Below are positions 46,942-55,519 of a stretch of 64,000 bases of DNA, one piece after another; position 1 is the first letter of the stretch; the number at the start of each line of letters is the position of its first letter. The notes beneath the pieces are model-generated. The model was not told where the DNA came from. It saw nothing but the letters and a program-made list of their open reading frames with translations, and made no database searches. The translations under genes and the position numbers were made by a program. Source of the stretch: Ignatzschineria sp. F8392 (lineage in GTDB: Bacteria; Pseudomonadota; Gammaproteobacteria; Cardiobacteriales; Wohlfahrtiimonadaceae); assembly GCF_002252045.1 (NCBI RefSeq), contig NZ_NEFF01000001.1, positions 62,001 to 126,000 on the forward strand, in the 5' to 3' direction.

Positions 46942-47877
46942 ATGAATCGACACTGGAATAAGATTGCTTTATTGGTAGGCAGTTCACTTTTACTAGCGGC
47001 CTGTCAGCCTGCAGGCCCAGATTTGGCCGATCTTCAGGCGCTTCGTGATCCATCTTCCGGAATTGAGATTACAAGTAGTCATATTAAAACCGTCTCTCCG
47101 ATAGATGAGCATCGAGCGCTCTATGATATTAATGGCACCTTTAAATATCGTGATGGTCGCTATCAGTTTTTGACCACCTTTGGCAATATTAAGATCTACA
47201 CGCCTTTAAATGGGGAAGAGAATAATCAGTTTGATGCCGTTGTTGTTGCCCAAGAAGGGGATGATCAAAAATGGTTGATTGAGATGGAGACATTACCTCG
47301 TTTTACCGGAGAGGAGACGGCGCAAACGCTCTCTCATCGAGCGCTCTTTGCCAATAGTGTTGAGCATCTTCCCGGTATCTATACTCATCAAGATGGTACG
47401 CTTTTTGCCCTCAATGATAAGACGCTTGATAAGCGCATTAAAAACTTAATGAATGAGTATGAAGCGCAATTGCAGAAGAACTTAGAGCTCGATAAAGATC
47501 TTAAAGCAGTCGATGAGGCGTTAGCGCTCCATTATCGAAAGCAGGAAGAGGAGAGCCGAAAATATTTAAAAGAGCAGTTAAAAGAGTCATCGAAGGCTGT
47601 CGATAATGGGGAAGCGCTGTTGCAGAATCATATCGAAATAGCATTAGCTGCGGATGAGAAATATCAGCATCTTTTACAAGAGCGAGAAGGGTATCGTTTA
47701 GAACTTCAAGCATTACAACAATCGATGCCGGCGCTTTGGCGCGTTGATCAATGTTATGAGAGTGATTACCGCTTTCATGGACGTATGTGTCATCAGCTGA
47801 TGAGTATTAATCGTGATTATCTACCAAAGATCCGCTTTCAGTATCGTCCTGATGCATCTCTCTATACGGCTCAGTAA
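46942..47877 (+). CDS. Hypothetical lipoprotein with coiled-coil C-terminal half
   Basis: 311 residues, family not recognised. A lipoprotein signal (KIALLVGSSLLLAAC, lipobox LAAC, Cys about 20) is followed by a beta-rich domain (about 45-150, SSGIEITSSHIKTVSPIDEHR...TLPRFTG), then a predominantly helical, charged segment (about 165-285, LDKRIKNLMNEYEAQLQKN, KYLKEQLKESSKAVD) likely forming a coiled coil, and a C-terminal part with two Cys (QCYESDYRFHGRMCHQL) that could form a disulfide. The residue after the lipid Cys is Gln rather than Asp, so sorting to the outer membrane is expected. The ATG at 46942 is chosen because it starts the signal peptide; the frame opens 15 codons earlier. Function unknown. 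Confidence 0.75.
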   Translation: MNRHWNKIALLVGSSLLLAACQPAGPDLADLQALRDPSSGIEITSSHIKTVSPIDEHRALYDINGTFKYRDGRYQFLTTFGNIKIYTPLNGEENNQFDAVVVAQEGDDQKWLIEMETLPRFTGEETAQTLSHRALFANSVEHLPGIYTHQDGTLFALNDKTLDKRIKNLMNEYEAQLQKNLELDKDLKAVDEALALHYRKQEEESRKYLKEQLKESSKAVDNGEALLQNHIEIALAADEKYQHLLQEREGYRLELQALQQSMPALWRVDQCYESDYRFHGRMCHQLMSINRDYLPKIRFQYRPDASLYTAQ

Positions 47878-48182
47878 TATTAGGAAAATTGAGAACTTAA
47901 GGTGATTATGTCATAACTTCTTAGCAACTTTGATCAGGAGAGATTACCTTTATCGCTAATAACCCTTATAATGAGGGATTAAGCATGATCTTTGAAGGAA
48001 TCTCTCTTCTCTCTATCACCTTTTTATAAAGATCGCTCGAAGAGGGGCTGAAAAGAATCTAAATTAGATTTGATTAGGATTGAATCGAATTTGATGCAGA
48101 TCCAAATAAGATCCAACAGGAGCAAATTCTCCTGTAAAATTAGATACTATTTATTTTATTTAATCATTAAGGTAGCAAAGCA
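47878..48182. other. Intergenic region lipoprotein / ispB
   Basis: 305 bp. No gene seen. GGAG-caaatt-CTCC (48118-48131) could form a small hairpin near the ispB start; overlapping GATT(A/T)GATT words fill 48060-48110. Confidence 0.45.
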
Positions 48183-49157
48183 ATGTCAATAGAAGCTGTT
48201 CAAGCGCTTGCAAAGAAAGATTTCAATGCTGTTAACGAGAAGATATTAACGGCACTCTATTCAGATGTCGTCCTGATCAATCAAGTCGGACAATATATTG
48301 TCTCATCTGGCGGCAAACGTTTACGGCCCTTGATTACGCTTCTTGCTGCGCGTGCTGCGGGGTATGAGGGAGAAGGGCATATCACGGCGGCTGCCTTGAT
48401 TGAGTTTATTCATACGGCAACGCTTCTTCATGATGATGTCGTTGATCACTCCGATATGCGTCGCGGTCGAGAGACGGCGAATGAATTATGGGGAAATGAG
48501 GCAGCGGTTCTTGTGGGCGACTTTATCTATACTCGCTCTTTCCAGATGATGGTCAGTCTCGATTCGATGCCCATTATGCGGATTCTCTCTGATGCGACAA
48601 ATGTGATTGCAGAAGGGGAGGTGATGCAGTTGATGAATATTGGTGATCCCGACACCACAGAAGAGAATTATATGAATGTCATCTACTCTAAGACGGCGCG
48701 TCTTTTTGAAGCTGCCGGGGCAGTTGCCGGAATCCTAACGCGCGAAGCAGGTGGTGATGATTTCGAAAAAGAGTTAGCAACTTACGGGATGTATCTTGGA
48801 ACCGCCTTTCAACTGATTGATGATATTTTAGATTACACCGCAACGGCAGCAGAGATGGGTAAAAATACCGGAGATGATCTTGCAGAAGGGAAACCGACGC
48901 TTCCCTTGATCTATGCGATGCGTGCAGGGACGAAAGAAGATGCAGCCTTAATTCAAGATGCACTTGTCAATGCCGATATCTCAAAATTAGATGCTATTTT
49001 AGCGGTGATTGAGAAGACAAAATCGCTCGATTACACACATCAAGTGGCAGTTGCGCAAGCAAAACTTGCGATTGAAGCATTGAGCCGTCTACCGGAATCT
49101 CCTTATAAAGAAGCGCTGAAAACATTGGCAAATTATGCTGTAGAGCGGAAATTTTAG
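48183..49157 (+). CDS. ispB: Octaprenyl (polyprenyl) diphosphate synthase
   Basis: Elongates farnesyl diphosphate with isopentenyl units to make the ubiquinone side chain. 324 residues with SGGKRLRPLITLLAAR, the first Asp-rich motif LLHDDVVDHSDMRRG (DDxxD type, about 80-95), GDFIYTRSFQMMV and the second motif LIDDILDYTA (about 205-214), plus KNTGDDLAEGKPTLPLIYA. The E. coli neighbours rplU-rpmA are not adjacent. Its ubiquinone length specificity cannot be read from sequence. Confidence 0.95.
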   Translation: MSIEAVQALAKKDFNAVNEKILTALYSDVVLINQVGQYIVSSGGKRLRPLITLLAARAAGYEGEGHITAAALIEFIHTATLLHDDVVDHSDMRRGRETANELWGNEAAVLVGDFIYTRSFQMMVSLDSMPIMRILSDATNVIAEGEVMQLMNIGDPDTTEENYMNVIYSKTARLFEAAGAVAGILTREAGGDDFEKELATYGMYLGTAFQLIDDILDYTATAAEMGKNTGDDLAEGKPTLPLIYAMRAGTKEDAALIQDALVNADISKLDAILAVIEKTKSLDYTHQVAVAQAKLAIEALSRLPESPYKEALKTLANYAVERKF

Positions 49158-49191
49158 AGAGCGTCTTTATCAAGAGTGATCGAAGTTGAAG

Positions 49192-49216
49192 AAAGGATGG
49201 CAACATCCTTTTTTTA
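49192..49216 (+). terminator. Rho-independent terminator of ispB
   Basis: 8-bp stem AAAGGATG (49192-49199) / CATCCTTT (49204-49211), GCAA tetraloop and a run of T. Confidence 0.9.
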
Positions 49217-49349
49217 TTGTCTTCTTATTGTCTTTTTTATTGTTTTTTATTGCTTCTATTATTGTCGCTATTTTTTAACGTCTCAATTTATAAAGTGAGA
49301 TAATGGAATAATGGATTATATCGATAACAGTTAACAAGAGGAGTTGCAG

Positions 49350-50474
49350 ATGAGTGAAGCAGTGAGTGAAAAGAGAGGAACGCGGCATAAGGAGTATGCG
49401 CTCCTATTGGCAATTATCGTCATTGCATTTGATCTCTTTTTTGGAAGTACGAAATCCACCCCCTTTTTGATCTTAATTAATCTCATCTCATTAGTGGCTA
49501 TTCTCTATAGTGCTTTTAGTGTGGTGCGTCATGCAGATATCTTTGCCCATCGCTTAGGAGAACCTTATGGTTCTTTGATCTTGAGTCTTTCAGTTGTGAT
49601 CTTAGAGGTGAGTTTAATTACGGCGGTGATGTCATCAAGTCCTGGTGTTGGGGAGAATGGGGTCGATCCTTATGCCACACTGATGCGAGATACGCTCTAC
49701 TCATTGATCATGTTAGTGATTAGTGGTTTTGTGGGGATTTCGCTACTTTTAGGGGGGCGAAAGTTTAAGACACAACATGTCAATTTAGGTGGGGTGACGC
49801 AATATACAACAGCGATTATCCCTCTTGTTCTAGTGGTTTTGATTCTACCAAGCTTTATGCCGGGTGGAACCTTTAGCAAAGGACAATTAATTGTTGTAGC
49901 ATTTCTTTCAGCTGTTCTTTACGCTGTTTTCCTTGTGATTCAGACAAGAACGCATCAGAGTCTCTTTATCTATGATCATGAAGATCAGGATGAGAATCAT
50001 GAAGGGATTCCCTCTCCACATTCCAATCTTTGGCATGGTATCTGGTTGGTGATTCATCTGATCTCGGTGGTTGCGATTACTAAGGTAGATTCAGCTCCTT
50101 TAGAATCTTTGCTTGATAATCTCAATGCGCCGAAAGCTTTAACAGGGTTGATTGTCGCGATTCTGATCTTTGCGCCGGAAGGATTAGGGGCGATGCGGGC
50201 AGTCTTGAATAATAAGTTACAACGCGCAGTTAATATGTATTTCGGTTCTGTTTTAGCAACAATCTCTCTAACCGTTCCTGCGGTGGTTATTATCTCTCTC
50301 TTAACAGGGCATCAGATTGTTTTAGGTCTGCCGATTACCGATGTTGTGCTATTAGCGGGACTATTTGTACTCTGCCAGGCAACATTTGATAGTGGCCGAA
50401 CCAATAAGGTGGATGGTGTTGCTCATCTTGTCATTTTTGGCGCATTTTTAATGTTGTTATTAGGTGGCGAATAG
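49350..50474 (+). CDS. Calcium/proton antiporter, ChaA-like
   Basis: 374-residue inner-membrane cation/H+ antiporter of the CaCA superfamily with about 11 helices. The two alpha-repeat motifs are visible: GEPYGSLILSLSVVILEVSLI (about 69-89; catalytic Glu) and FAPEGLGAMRAVLNNKLQ (about 270-287; catalytic Glu). A His/Asp/Glu-rich loop (YDHEDQDENHEG, about 207-218) lies in the central cytoplasmic region, as in ChaA. The ATG at 49350 follows AAGAGGAG. It may export Ca2+, Na+ or K+. Own terminator downstream. Confidence 0.88.
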   Translation: MSEAVSEKRGTRHKEYALLLAIIVIAFDLFFGSTKSTPFLILINLISLVAILYSAFSVVRHADIFAHRLGEPYGSLILSLSVVILEVSLITAVMSSSPGVGENGVDPYATLMRDTLYSLIMLVISGFVGISLLLGGRKFKTQHVNLGGVTQYTTAIIPLVLVVLILPSFMPGGTFSKGQLIVVAFLSAVLYAVFLVIQTRTHQSLFIYDHEDQDENHEGIPSPHSNLWHGIWLVIHLISVVAITKVDSAPLESLLDNLNAPKALTGLIVAILIFAPEGLGAMRAVLNNKLQRAVNMYFGSVLATISLTVPAVVIISLLTGHQIVLGLPITDVVLLAGLFVLCQATFDSGRTNKVDGVAHLVIFGAFLMLLLGGE

Positions 50475-50529
50475 AGCAAGGTTCAAATCGATCTTGCTCT
50501 ATAGAGTAGAGAGTTAAGAGTATGCAAAG

Positions 50530-50553
50530 GCATCATCATTGATGGTGCTTTTT
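50530..50553 (+). terminator. Terminator of the antiporter gene
   Basis: GCATCA (50530-50535) / TGGTGC (50543-50548) stem with a further A-U pair inside, followed by CTTTTTG. Confidence 0.7.
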
Positions 50554-50617
50554 GCTATTTGAAGTAAGAAGATTTGAGAGTTGCCGGAGAGAACGATCAT
50601 GCTCTTTTAACAATCGT

Positions 50618-50871
50618 ATGCCGGCAGATTAACATTTTCAATGCCGAGATGATCGGAATAAGGGTTGAGAGATTAAAGTTGAGGGATTAAACGATCGCTC
50701 ATCTGCGGGCTCATGATCTTTCCGAAGCTGCAAGCATTCTCTCCCGCTATGAGTCAGCTTCTGTTGATATAAATGAAAGATCCTTCATCGCCGGGAGCAT
50801 GCCGGTAGATCGGCATTTTAATGCCGAGATTATCAGAGTAATGGTTGAGAGATTAAAGTTGAGAGATTAAA
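50618..50871. repeat. Direct duplication of about 74 bp in a non-coding gap
   Basis: 50618-50691 and 50799-50871 are imperfect copies (ATGCCGGYAGAT..., ATGCCGAGATNATC..., GGTTGAGAGATTAAAGTTGA). The second copy contains a perfect hairpin TCGGCAT-TTTA-ATGCCGA. They are embedded in a 519-bp gap (50475-50993) that otherwise holds only two terminators and has no gene. Confidence 0.85.
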
Positions 50872-50908
50872 AGAGCGTTGCGGAAATTATCCGTAACGCT
50901 CTATTTTT
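50870..50908. terminator. Terminator of the AGCS symporter gene / convergent pair
   Basis: AGAGCGTT-G-CGGA (50872-50884) pairs with TCCG-T-AACGCTCT (50890-50902), one internal mismatch, with A/T tracts on both sides. Serves convergent transcripts. Confidence 0.85.
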
Positions 50909-50993
50909 CTATCTTCTATTTCTATTTTTTAATGACTCTTAAATAGTCTTCAAATCGCTTCTATATACTTGTTTAATACAGGTTAAATACTTC

Positions 50994-52547
50994 TTAAAGT
51001 TCTGAAGGAAGCGGTTTTCTCCTAATGGGCGCCTCATGTTTGTAACGGTCTTCTAATCGATCAGCAATCGTATGGGGTTTTGAGCCACCATTGTAGGGAT
51101 TGCCTTCCTCATACTTTTTACTGATTTCACGCCATAGATCTGCATTCTTAACGCCGGCAATATCAGGATTAAAGATGGGATCTTTTCCTTCCCGCTTTTG
51201 GCGCTCATAATCTTTAAAGGTGCGATAGAGTGGTTTTGAGAGAAGGATAATTCCCACAAGATTGAGGTAACTCATACTACCGAAGCCAATATCTCCAAAT
51301 CCCCACATTAAATCGACCGATTCAATACTGCCGAAGAACATTGTGAGAAGGAAGATAAATTTTAATAAGAGTGTTAAAAGTGGATATTTAATCTTACGAT
51401 CTAAGAAGATCATCGCCGTCTCGGCAATATAGTAGTAGGCCATTAATGTGGTAAAGGCGAAGAGAAAGATTGCAATTGCAACAAATCCCGCACCAGCGTT
51501 AGGAAAAACGCTCGATACTGCCATTTGAGACCATGCGCTTCCGGCACTAATACCGGGGATATTCTCAACAATCGCTTCACCTCCCGGAGGAGTAACATTA
51601 TACATCCCGGTAATTAAGATCATCAATCCCGTTGCAACACAGACAATCACGGTATCGATATAGATTGAAAACCCTTGGATTAATCCCTGTTTAACAGGAT
51701 GACTCACTTCAGCTGCTGCGGAGCTAAAAGTTGCCTCTCCGGCACCAGCCATACTTGAGAAGACCGCACGCCGTACACCCCAAGCAACCGCTAAGCCAAC
51801 AATACCCCCAAAGATCGCATCCATTCCAAATGCACTCGAGATAATCAATTTAAACATCGCCGGAACTTGTGTAATATTCGCCCCTAAGATTACAAACATT
51901 AAGATGATATAGAGAAGCGCCATGATGGGAATAATCTTATCGGCATAATTAGCAATACGTTTAACACCCCCAAAGATGAGATAAGCCATTGCGATAGTTA
52001 TAACAATGCCTGTTAAAACGGGCGGGATATTAAATGCAGTATTAAAAGAATCGGCAATAGTATTTGATTGGATTCCCGGCACTAAGAAACCATATGAGAT
52101 ACAGATCACGACCGCCATTAAAATAGCAAAAGGTTTCCAGCCAAGACCTCGCTCAATGTAGTAGGGAGCGCCCCCACGATATTGCCCATCTACTTTCTGT
52201 TTATAGACCTGTGAAAGAGTTGATTCGGCAAAAGCGCTTGCGCCACCTAATAGCCCCATCACTGCCATCCAGAAGATTGCGCCTGGACCACCGGCAGCGA
52301 TTGCTGTGGCAACGCCGGCAATATTACCAACACCCACTCGACTTGAGAGTGCTAGACAGAAGGCCTGGAATGAAGAGATCCCTTCTTGGGAACTTTTCCC
52401 CTCTTTTAGTAGCTTGATCATCTCGATCAGATAACGAAATTGAACTCCTCGAGTGATAATTGTGAAATAGAGACCAGCTCCGAGAGAGAGTGCAACGAGT
52501 GCATTTCCCCAGATATAGCCTACCAATGTATCAACGATGCTTTGCAT
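50994..52547 (-). CDS. Sodium:alanine symporter family (AGCS) transporter
   Basis: 517-residue inner-membrane Na+-coupled amino-acid symporter with about 11 helices. Family markers: FQAFCLALSSRVGVGNIAGVATAI (Na+/substrate region), GGPGAIFWMAVMGLLGGASAF, YRGGAPYYIERGLG and GVRRAVFSSMAGAGEATFSSA. A hydrophilic C-terminal tail (about 450-517) is long but common. It is the last gene of a minus-strand run containing the hydroxyproline enzymes, so it may import proline, hydroxyproline or alanine-like amino acids; inferred from position. A 341-bp gap separates it from the aldehyde dehydrogenase. Confidence 0.92.
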   Translation of the reverse strand: MQSIVDTLVGYIWGNALVALSLGAGLYFTIITRGVQFRYLIEMIKLLKEGKSSQEGISSFQAFCLALSSRVGVGNIAGVATAIAAGGPGAIFWMAVMGLLGGASAFAESTLSQVYKQKVDGQYRGGAPYYIERGLGWKPFAILMAVVICISYGFLVPGIQSNTIADSFNTAFNIPPVLTGIVITIAMAYLIFGGVKRIANYADKIIPIMALLYIILMFVILGANITQVPAMFKLIISSAFGMDAIFGGIVGLAVAWGVRRAVFSSMAGAGEATFSSAAAEVSHPVKQGLIQGFSIYIDTVIVCVATGLMILITGMYNVTPPGGEAIVENIPGISAGSAWSQMAVSSVFPNAGAGFVAIAIFLFAFTTLMAYYYIAETAMIFLDRKIKYPLLTLLLKFIFLLTMFFGSIESVDLMWGFGDIGFGSMSYLNLVGIILLSKPLYRTFKDYERQKREGKDPIFNPDIAGVKNADLWREISKKYEEGNPYNGGSKPHTIADRLEDRYKHEAPIRRKPLPSEL

Positions 52548-52888
52548 AGTTTTATCCTCCGATGATATCGCCCTATTTTTATTGATGATCGATCTTATTT
52601 AATGATTTGAAGCTCTATTTTTTCTATTTTTATAGTGATCGATAGGGTCGAAATGTTTTTTTGTTTGGTAGTAATTTTTAGATATTCGATACAGTAACGT
52701 ATCGACGATTTGAATTGCTGACTTGAATTGCTGATTGGGATTGATGATTTTAGTTGATTTGTCGTTAATTGCTAAAGTATTAATAGGGAAGAGGGGCAAG
52801 GGAGATCTTCTCCCTTTCCCGCTCTTCTGTTATGTCAGTTACGTTAGTTATGTTAGTTACTACAGTGATACTGATTAATGGATGCTGA
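52548..52888. other. Intergenic region aldehyde dehydrogenase / AGCS symporter
   Basis: 341 bp between same-strand genes. Two tandem pairs are seen: a 13-bp unit GAYTTGAATTGCT (52707-52732) and 9-bp GTTAYGTTA copies near 52838-52855. Long enough to hold a separate symporter promoter; none identified by eye. Confidence 0.5.
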
Positions 52889-54373
52889 TTAATGCATATA
52901 CCAGATCACTTTCTGTGCGGTATATTGTTCAAAGGCTTCTAGGCCATTATCTTTACCGCCAAAACCTGATTGTTTAAAACCTCCGAAAGGTGTAGTAATA
53001 TCCCCCTCACTAAAGCCGTTGACTGAGATTGTTCCTGCTTTAATCGCGGCAGCAACATGGAAAGCTCGCTTGATATTTTGGGTATAGAAAGAGGCCGCTA
53101 AACCATAGTGAGAGTCATTTGCGAGCGCGATCGCCTCTTCATCTGATTGGAAACTCACAACGGCGAGAACAGGGCCAAAGACCTCATTTTGAAAAAGGGT
53201 CATATCGGGGCGAACATTATCAAAAATTGTCGGTTCGATATACCAGCCACTGCCTAAGTCGGAATGGATTTTACCGCCGGCAACGAGATTACCTCCCTCT
53301 TTTAGAGTGATATCGATAAAGGATTTGACCTTGTTAAAGTGTGCTTCTTCGATCATCGGCCCGATAGAGACAGAAGGATCTAAAGGATTTCCGACCTTCC
53401 ATTCAGAGAGTGCCGCAACTAACTTTTCTAAGACCTCCTCTTTAATCGATTCATGAAGAAGCAGGCGAGAGCCACAGCTACAGTTCTCACTCATATTCCA
53501 AAAGGCTGAGGCGAGAATATGGGGAATCGCGGCATCAATATCGGCATCTTCAAAGAGGATTTGAGGGCTCTTTCCGCCACATTCTAAGATAATCTCTTTA
53601 AGGTTACTCTCAGCAGAGTATTTCAGGAAGTAACGCCCTACTTCGGTCGATCCTGTAAAGGAGACCACATCAACATCCATATGGCGACCGAGCGCCTCGC
53701 CAACCTTTTCTCCTAATCCTAGAACAAGACTCAAAGCGCCTTCCGGGACGCCTGCTTCATATGCAAGTTCAACCATTCTAAAAGCACTGAGTGAGGTCAA
53801 TTCTGCAGGTTTTACAATGACAGAATTTCCAGCAGTTAATGCCGGCGCCACTTTCCAAGCAAACATCTGTGCCGGGAAGTTCCATGGTAATACTGCACCG
53901 ACAACGCCGATCGGTTCTCTAACAATAAGTCCTAACGTATCGCTATCTGTAGGGGCGACTTTTCCGAAGAGTTTATCGATCGCTTCTGCATACCAGCGGA
54001 AGGTCTCAATTGTTGCTGGCATATCGGTGTTGAGACACTCTGTAATGGGCTTACCGGCATCAACCGCATCGAGTGCAGCAAGTTCCTCTTGATGCTTTTC
54101 AAGTAGATCGCAAAATCGTAACATCACCTCTTTACGCTCTGCCGGAGATTTTTTACTCCAGATACCTGATTCAAAGGTATCTCTCGCAACCTTGACGGCT
54201 GCATCGATATCGTTGGCATCGCCATCAGTAATGGTGCCAATGATATTTTTATCTATCGGAGAGATATTCTCTAAAACGGCGTTATTAAGTGGATGACCGG
54301 CAATTCTATTTTGCGCAATAAGCGCGCCTTTTTGGGCTTGCTCAAAGATCTCTTCTTTTTTTCTAATCATCAA
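52889..54373 (-). CDS. Aldehyde dehydrogenase, probable 2-oxoglutarate semialdehyde dehydrogenase
   Basis: 494 residues, NAD(P)-dependent. PIGVVGAVLPWNFPAQMFAWKV, KPAELTSLSAFR, FTGSTEVGRYF, catalytic Glu in LECGGKSPQILFEDADID and catalytic Cys in NMSENCSCGSRLLLH are present, and GGFKQSGFGGKDN lies near the end. The NMSENCSCGSR active site resembles PuuC-like enzymes rather than GabD. In the hydroxyproline pathway the last step oxidises 2-oxoglutarate semialdehyde to 2-oxoglutarate, and its location after the deaminase gene makes that the best guess. A role on gamma-aminobutyraldehydes is an alternative. Confidence 0.88.
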   Translation of the reverse strand: MMIRKKEEIFEQAQKGALIAQNRIAGHPLNNAVLENISPIDKNIIGTITDGDANDIDAAVKVARDTFESGIWSKKSPAERKEVMLRFCDLLEKHQEELAALDAVDAGKPITECLNTDMPATIETFRWYAEAIDKLFGKVAPTDSDTLGLIVREPIGVVGAVLPWNFPAQMFAWKVAPALTAGNSVIVKPAELTSLSAFRMVELAYEAGVPEGALSLVLGLGEKVGEALGRHMDVDVVSFTGSTEVGRYFLKYSAESNLKEIILECGGKSPQILFEDADIDAAIPHILASAFWNMSENCSCGSRLLLHESIKEEVLEKLVAALSEWKVGNPLDPSVSIGPMIEEAHFNKVKSFIDITLKEGGNLVAGGKIHSDLGSGWYIEPTIFDNVRPDMTLFQNEVFGPVLAVVSFQSDEEAIALANDSHYGLAASFYTQNIKRAFHVAAAIKAGTISVNGFSEGDITTPFGGFKQSGFGGKDNGLEAFEQYTAQKVIWYMH

Positions 54374-54589
54374 TATACTCCTTAAATTTATCTGAATCTC
54401 TATTTGCGACTCACGATTTGTGATTCACTATTTTTTTCTGTCGTACGTTTCGCTCTTATCTTGTTAAAAGTGAAGCGCTTCAGAAAAAAGGGAGAATTAG
54501 TATCATGAGATCTTCGACAATAATCAATGGAAAATCGCATCGATCCTGTTTGATTACTCATCATTTTCTCCCTTTTGTATCTGCTCCTT

Positions 54590-55453
54590 TTAGCGGAAGA
54601 ATGCTAAAAAGGCATCGCGCTCCTCATCAGAGAGATCAGATAAGGGGAGTCTTACTTTCCCAACAGAGAGTGTTGCTTTTAGACAGCCCAATTTTGCTTT
54701 CTGATTATAGTTGCCTGACTCCATTGAATGGATCGCGGGGTAGATCTCTTTCATAATATTGCGTGCAAGATCCCAATCCCCTTTTTGTGTGGCATTAAAG
54801 AGTGCAACCTGCTCTTCAGGGAAGACATTCCCCGCACCGGCGATCCAGCTTTGAGAACCCCAGAAGAAGAAGTCAACCGGCTGATCATCACAACCACAGA
54901 CAATCTCAAAGTCTTCAAAAGGGGTCTGAAGTAAGCGAAGAGCACGGCTAAAATCGCCGCTACTCTCTTTAAGACCAATAATTTTGGGGTTTTTCGCAAG
55001 ATGAAGAACGCTCTCATACTCAATCTCGATACCGACACGAGCTGGGAAGTTATACATAATGATCGGAATATCGGTCGCTTCTGCGACTGTTTCATAATGG
55101 GCAATTAATCCTGCTTGGTCTGGTAAGCTATAGGCTGGAGGTGCGAGCATGAATGCTTCATAGCCAAGGGCTGCCGCCTCTTTCGCGCGCTTTACCGTTC
55201 CTGCAGTTGAGAGATCATTAATGCCGGCAATGAGGGTGACACGCCCTTTAGCGATTTTAGCAACGGTTGTGAGAACTGCTTCTCGCTCCTCTTCTGTTAA
55301 GGTGTAATACTCGCCTGTTGTGCCACAGGCAACAAGGCCGGCAACCCCTTTTGCGATAAACTGTTCAGTTAATTGTTCTAAAGTTGCAATATCGAGGGAA
55401 CCATCTTCTTTAAAAGGGGTGACTAAAGGAACGTAGATACCATGTAATTTCAT
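54590..55453 (-). CDS. DapA-family aldolase/lyase, probable pyrroline-4-hydroxy-2-carboxylate deaminase
   Basis: 287-residue TIM-barrel of the dihydrodipicolinate-synthase family: VPLVTPFKEDG, the substrate motif CGTTGEYYTL, catalytic Tyr in PIIMYNFPARVG (about 136) and the Schiff-base Lys in KIIGLKESSGD (about 164). The downstream partner of the epimerase and D-amino-acid dehydrogenase in hydroxyproline pathways is a DapA homologue that deaminates the cyclic imine to 2-oxoglutarate semialdehyde. A generic DapA function is less likely in this context. Confidence 0.87.
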   Translation of the reverse strand: MKLHGIYVPLVTPFKEDGSLDIATLEQLTEQFIAKGVAGLVACGTTGEYYTLTEEEREAVLTTVAKIAKGRVTLIAGINDLSTAGTVKRAKEAAALGYEAFMLAPPAYSLPDQAGLIAHYETVAEATDIPIIMYNFPARVGIEIEYESVLHLAKNPKIIGLKESSGDFSRALRLLQTPFEDFEIVCGCDDQPVDFFFWGSQSWIAGAGNVFPEEQVALFNATQKGDWDLARNIMKEIYPAIHSMESGNYNQKAKLGCLKATLSVGKVRLPLSDLSDEERDAFLAFFR

Positions 55454-55519
55454 TATTCAATCTCCTATGATTGGTTTATTAATCAGTCTGCTGATCAGTT
55501 TGCTGATCTTGAATTGTTA

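Noticed and set aside
50475-50993. Possible tRNA or small structured RNA gene
   Set aside because: No cloverleaf, CCA end or known RNA motif could be traced; only terminators and a direct duplication are visible.
54505-54756. Plus-strand 83-codon open frame
   Set aside because: Runs antisense into the DapA-like gene, no ribosome site, no recognisable protein.
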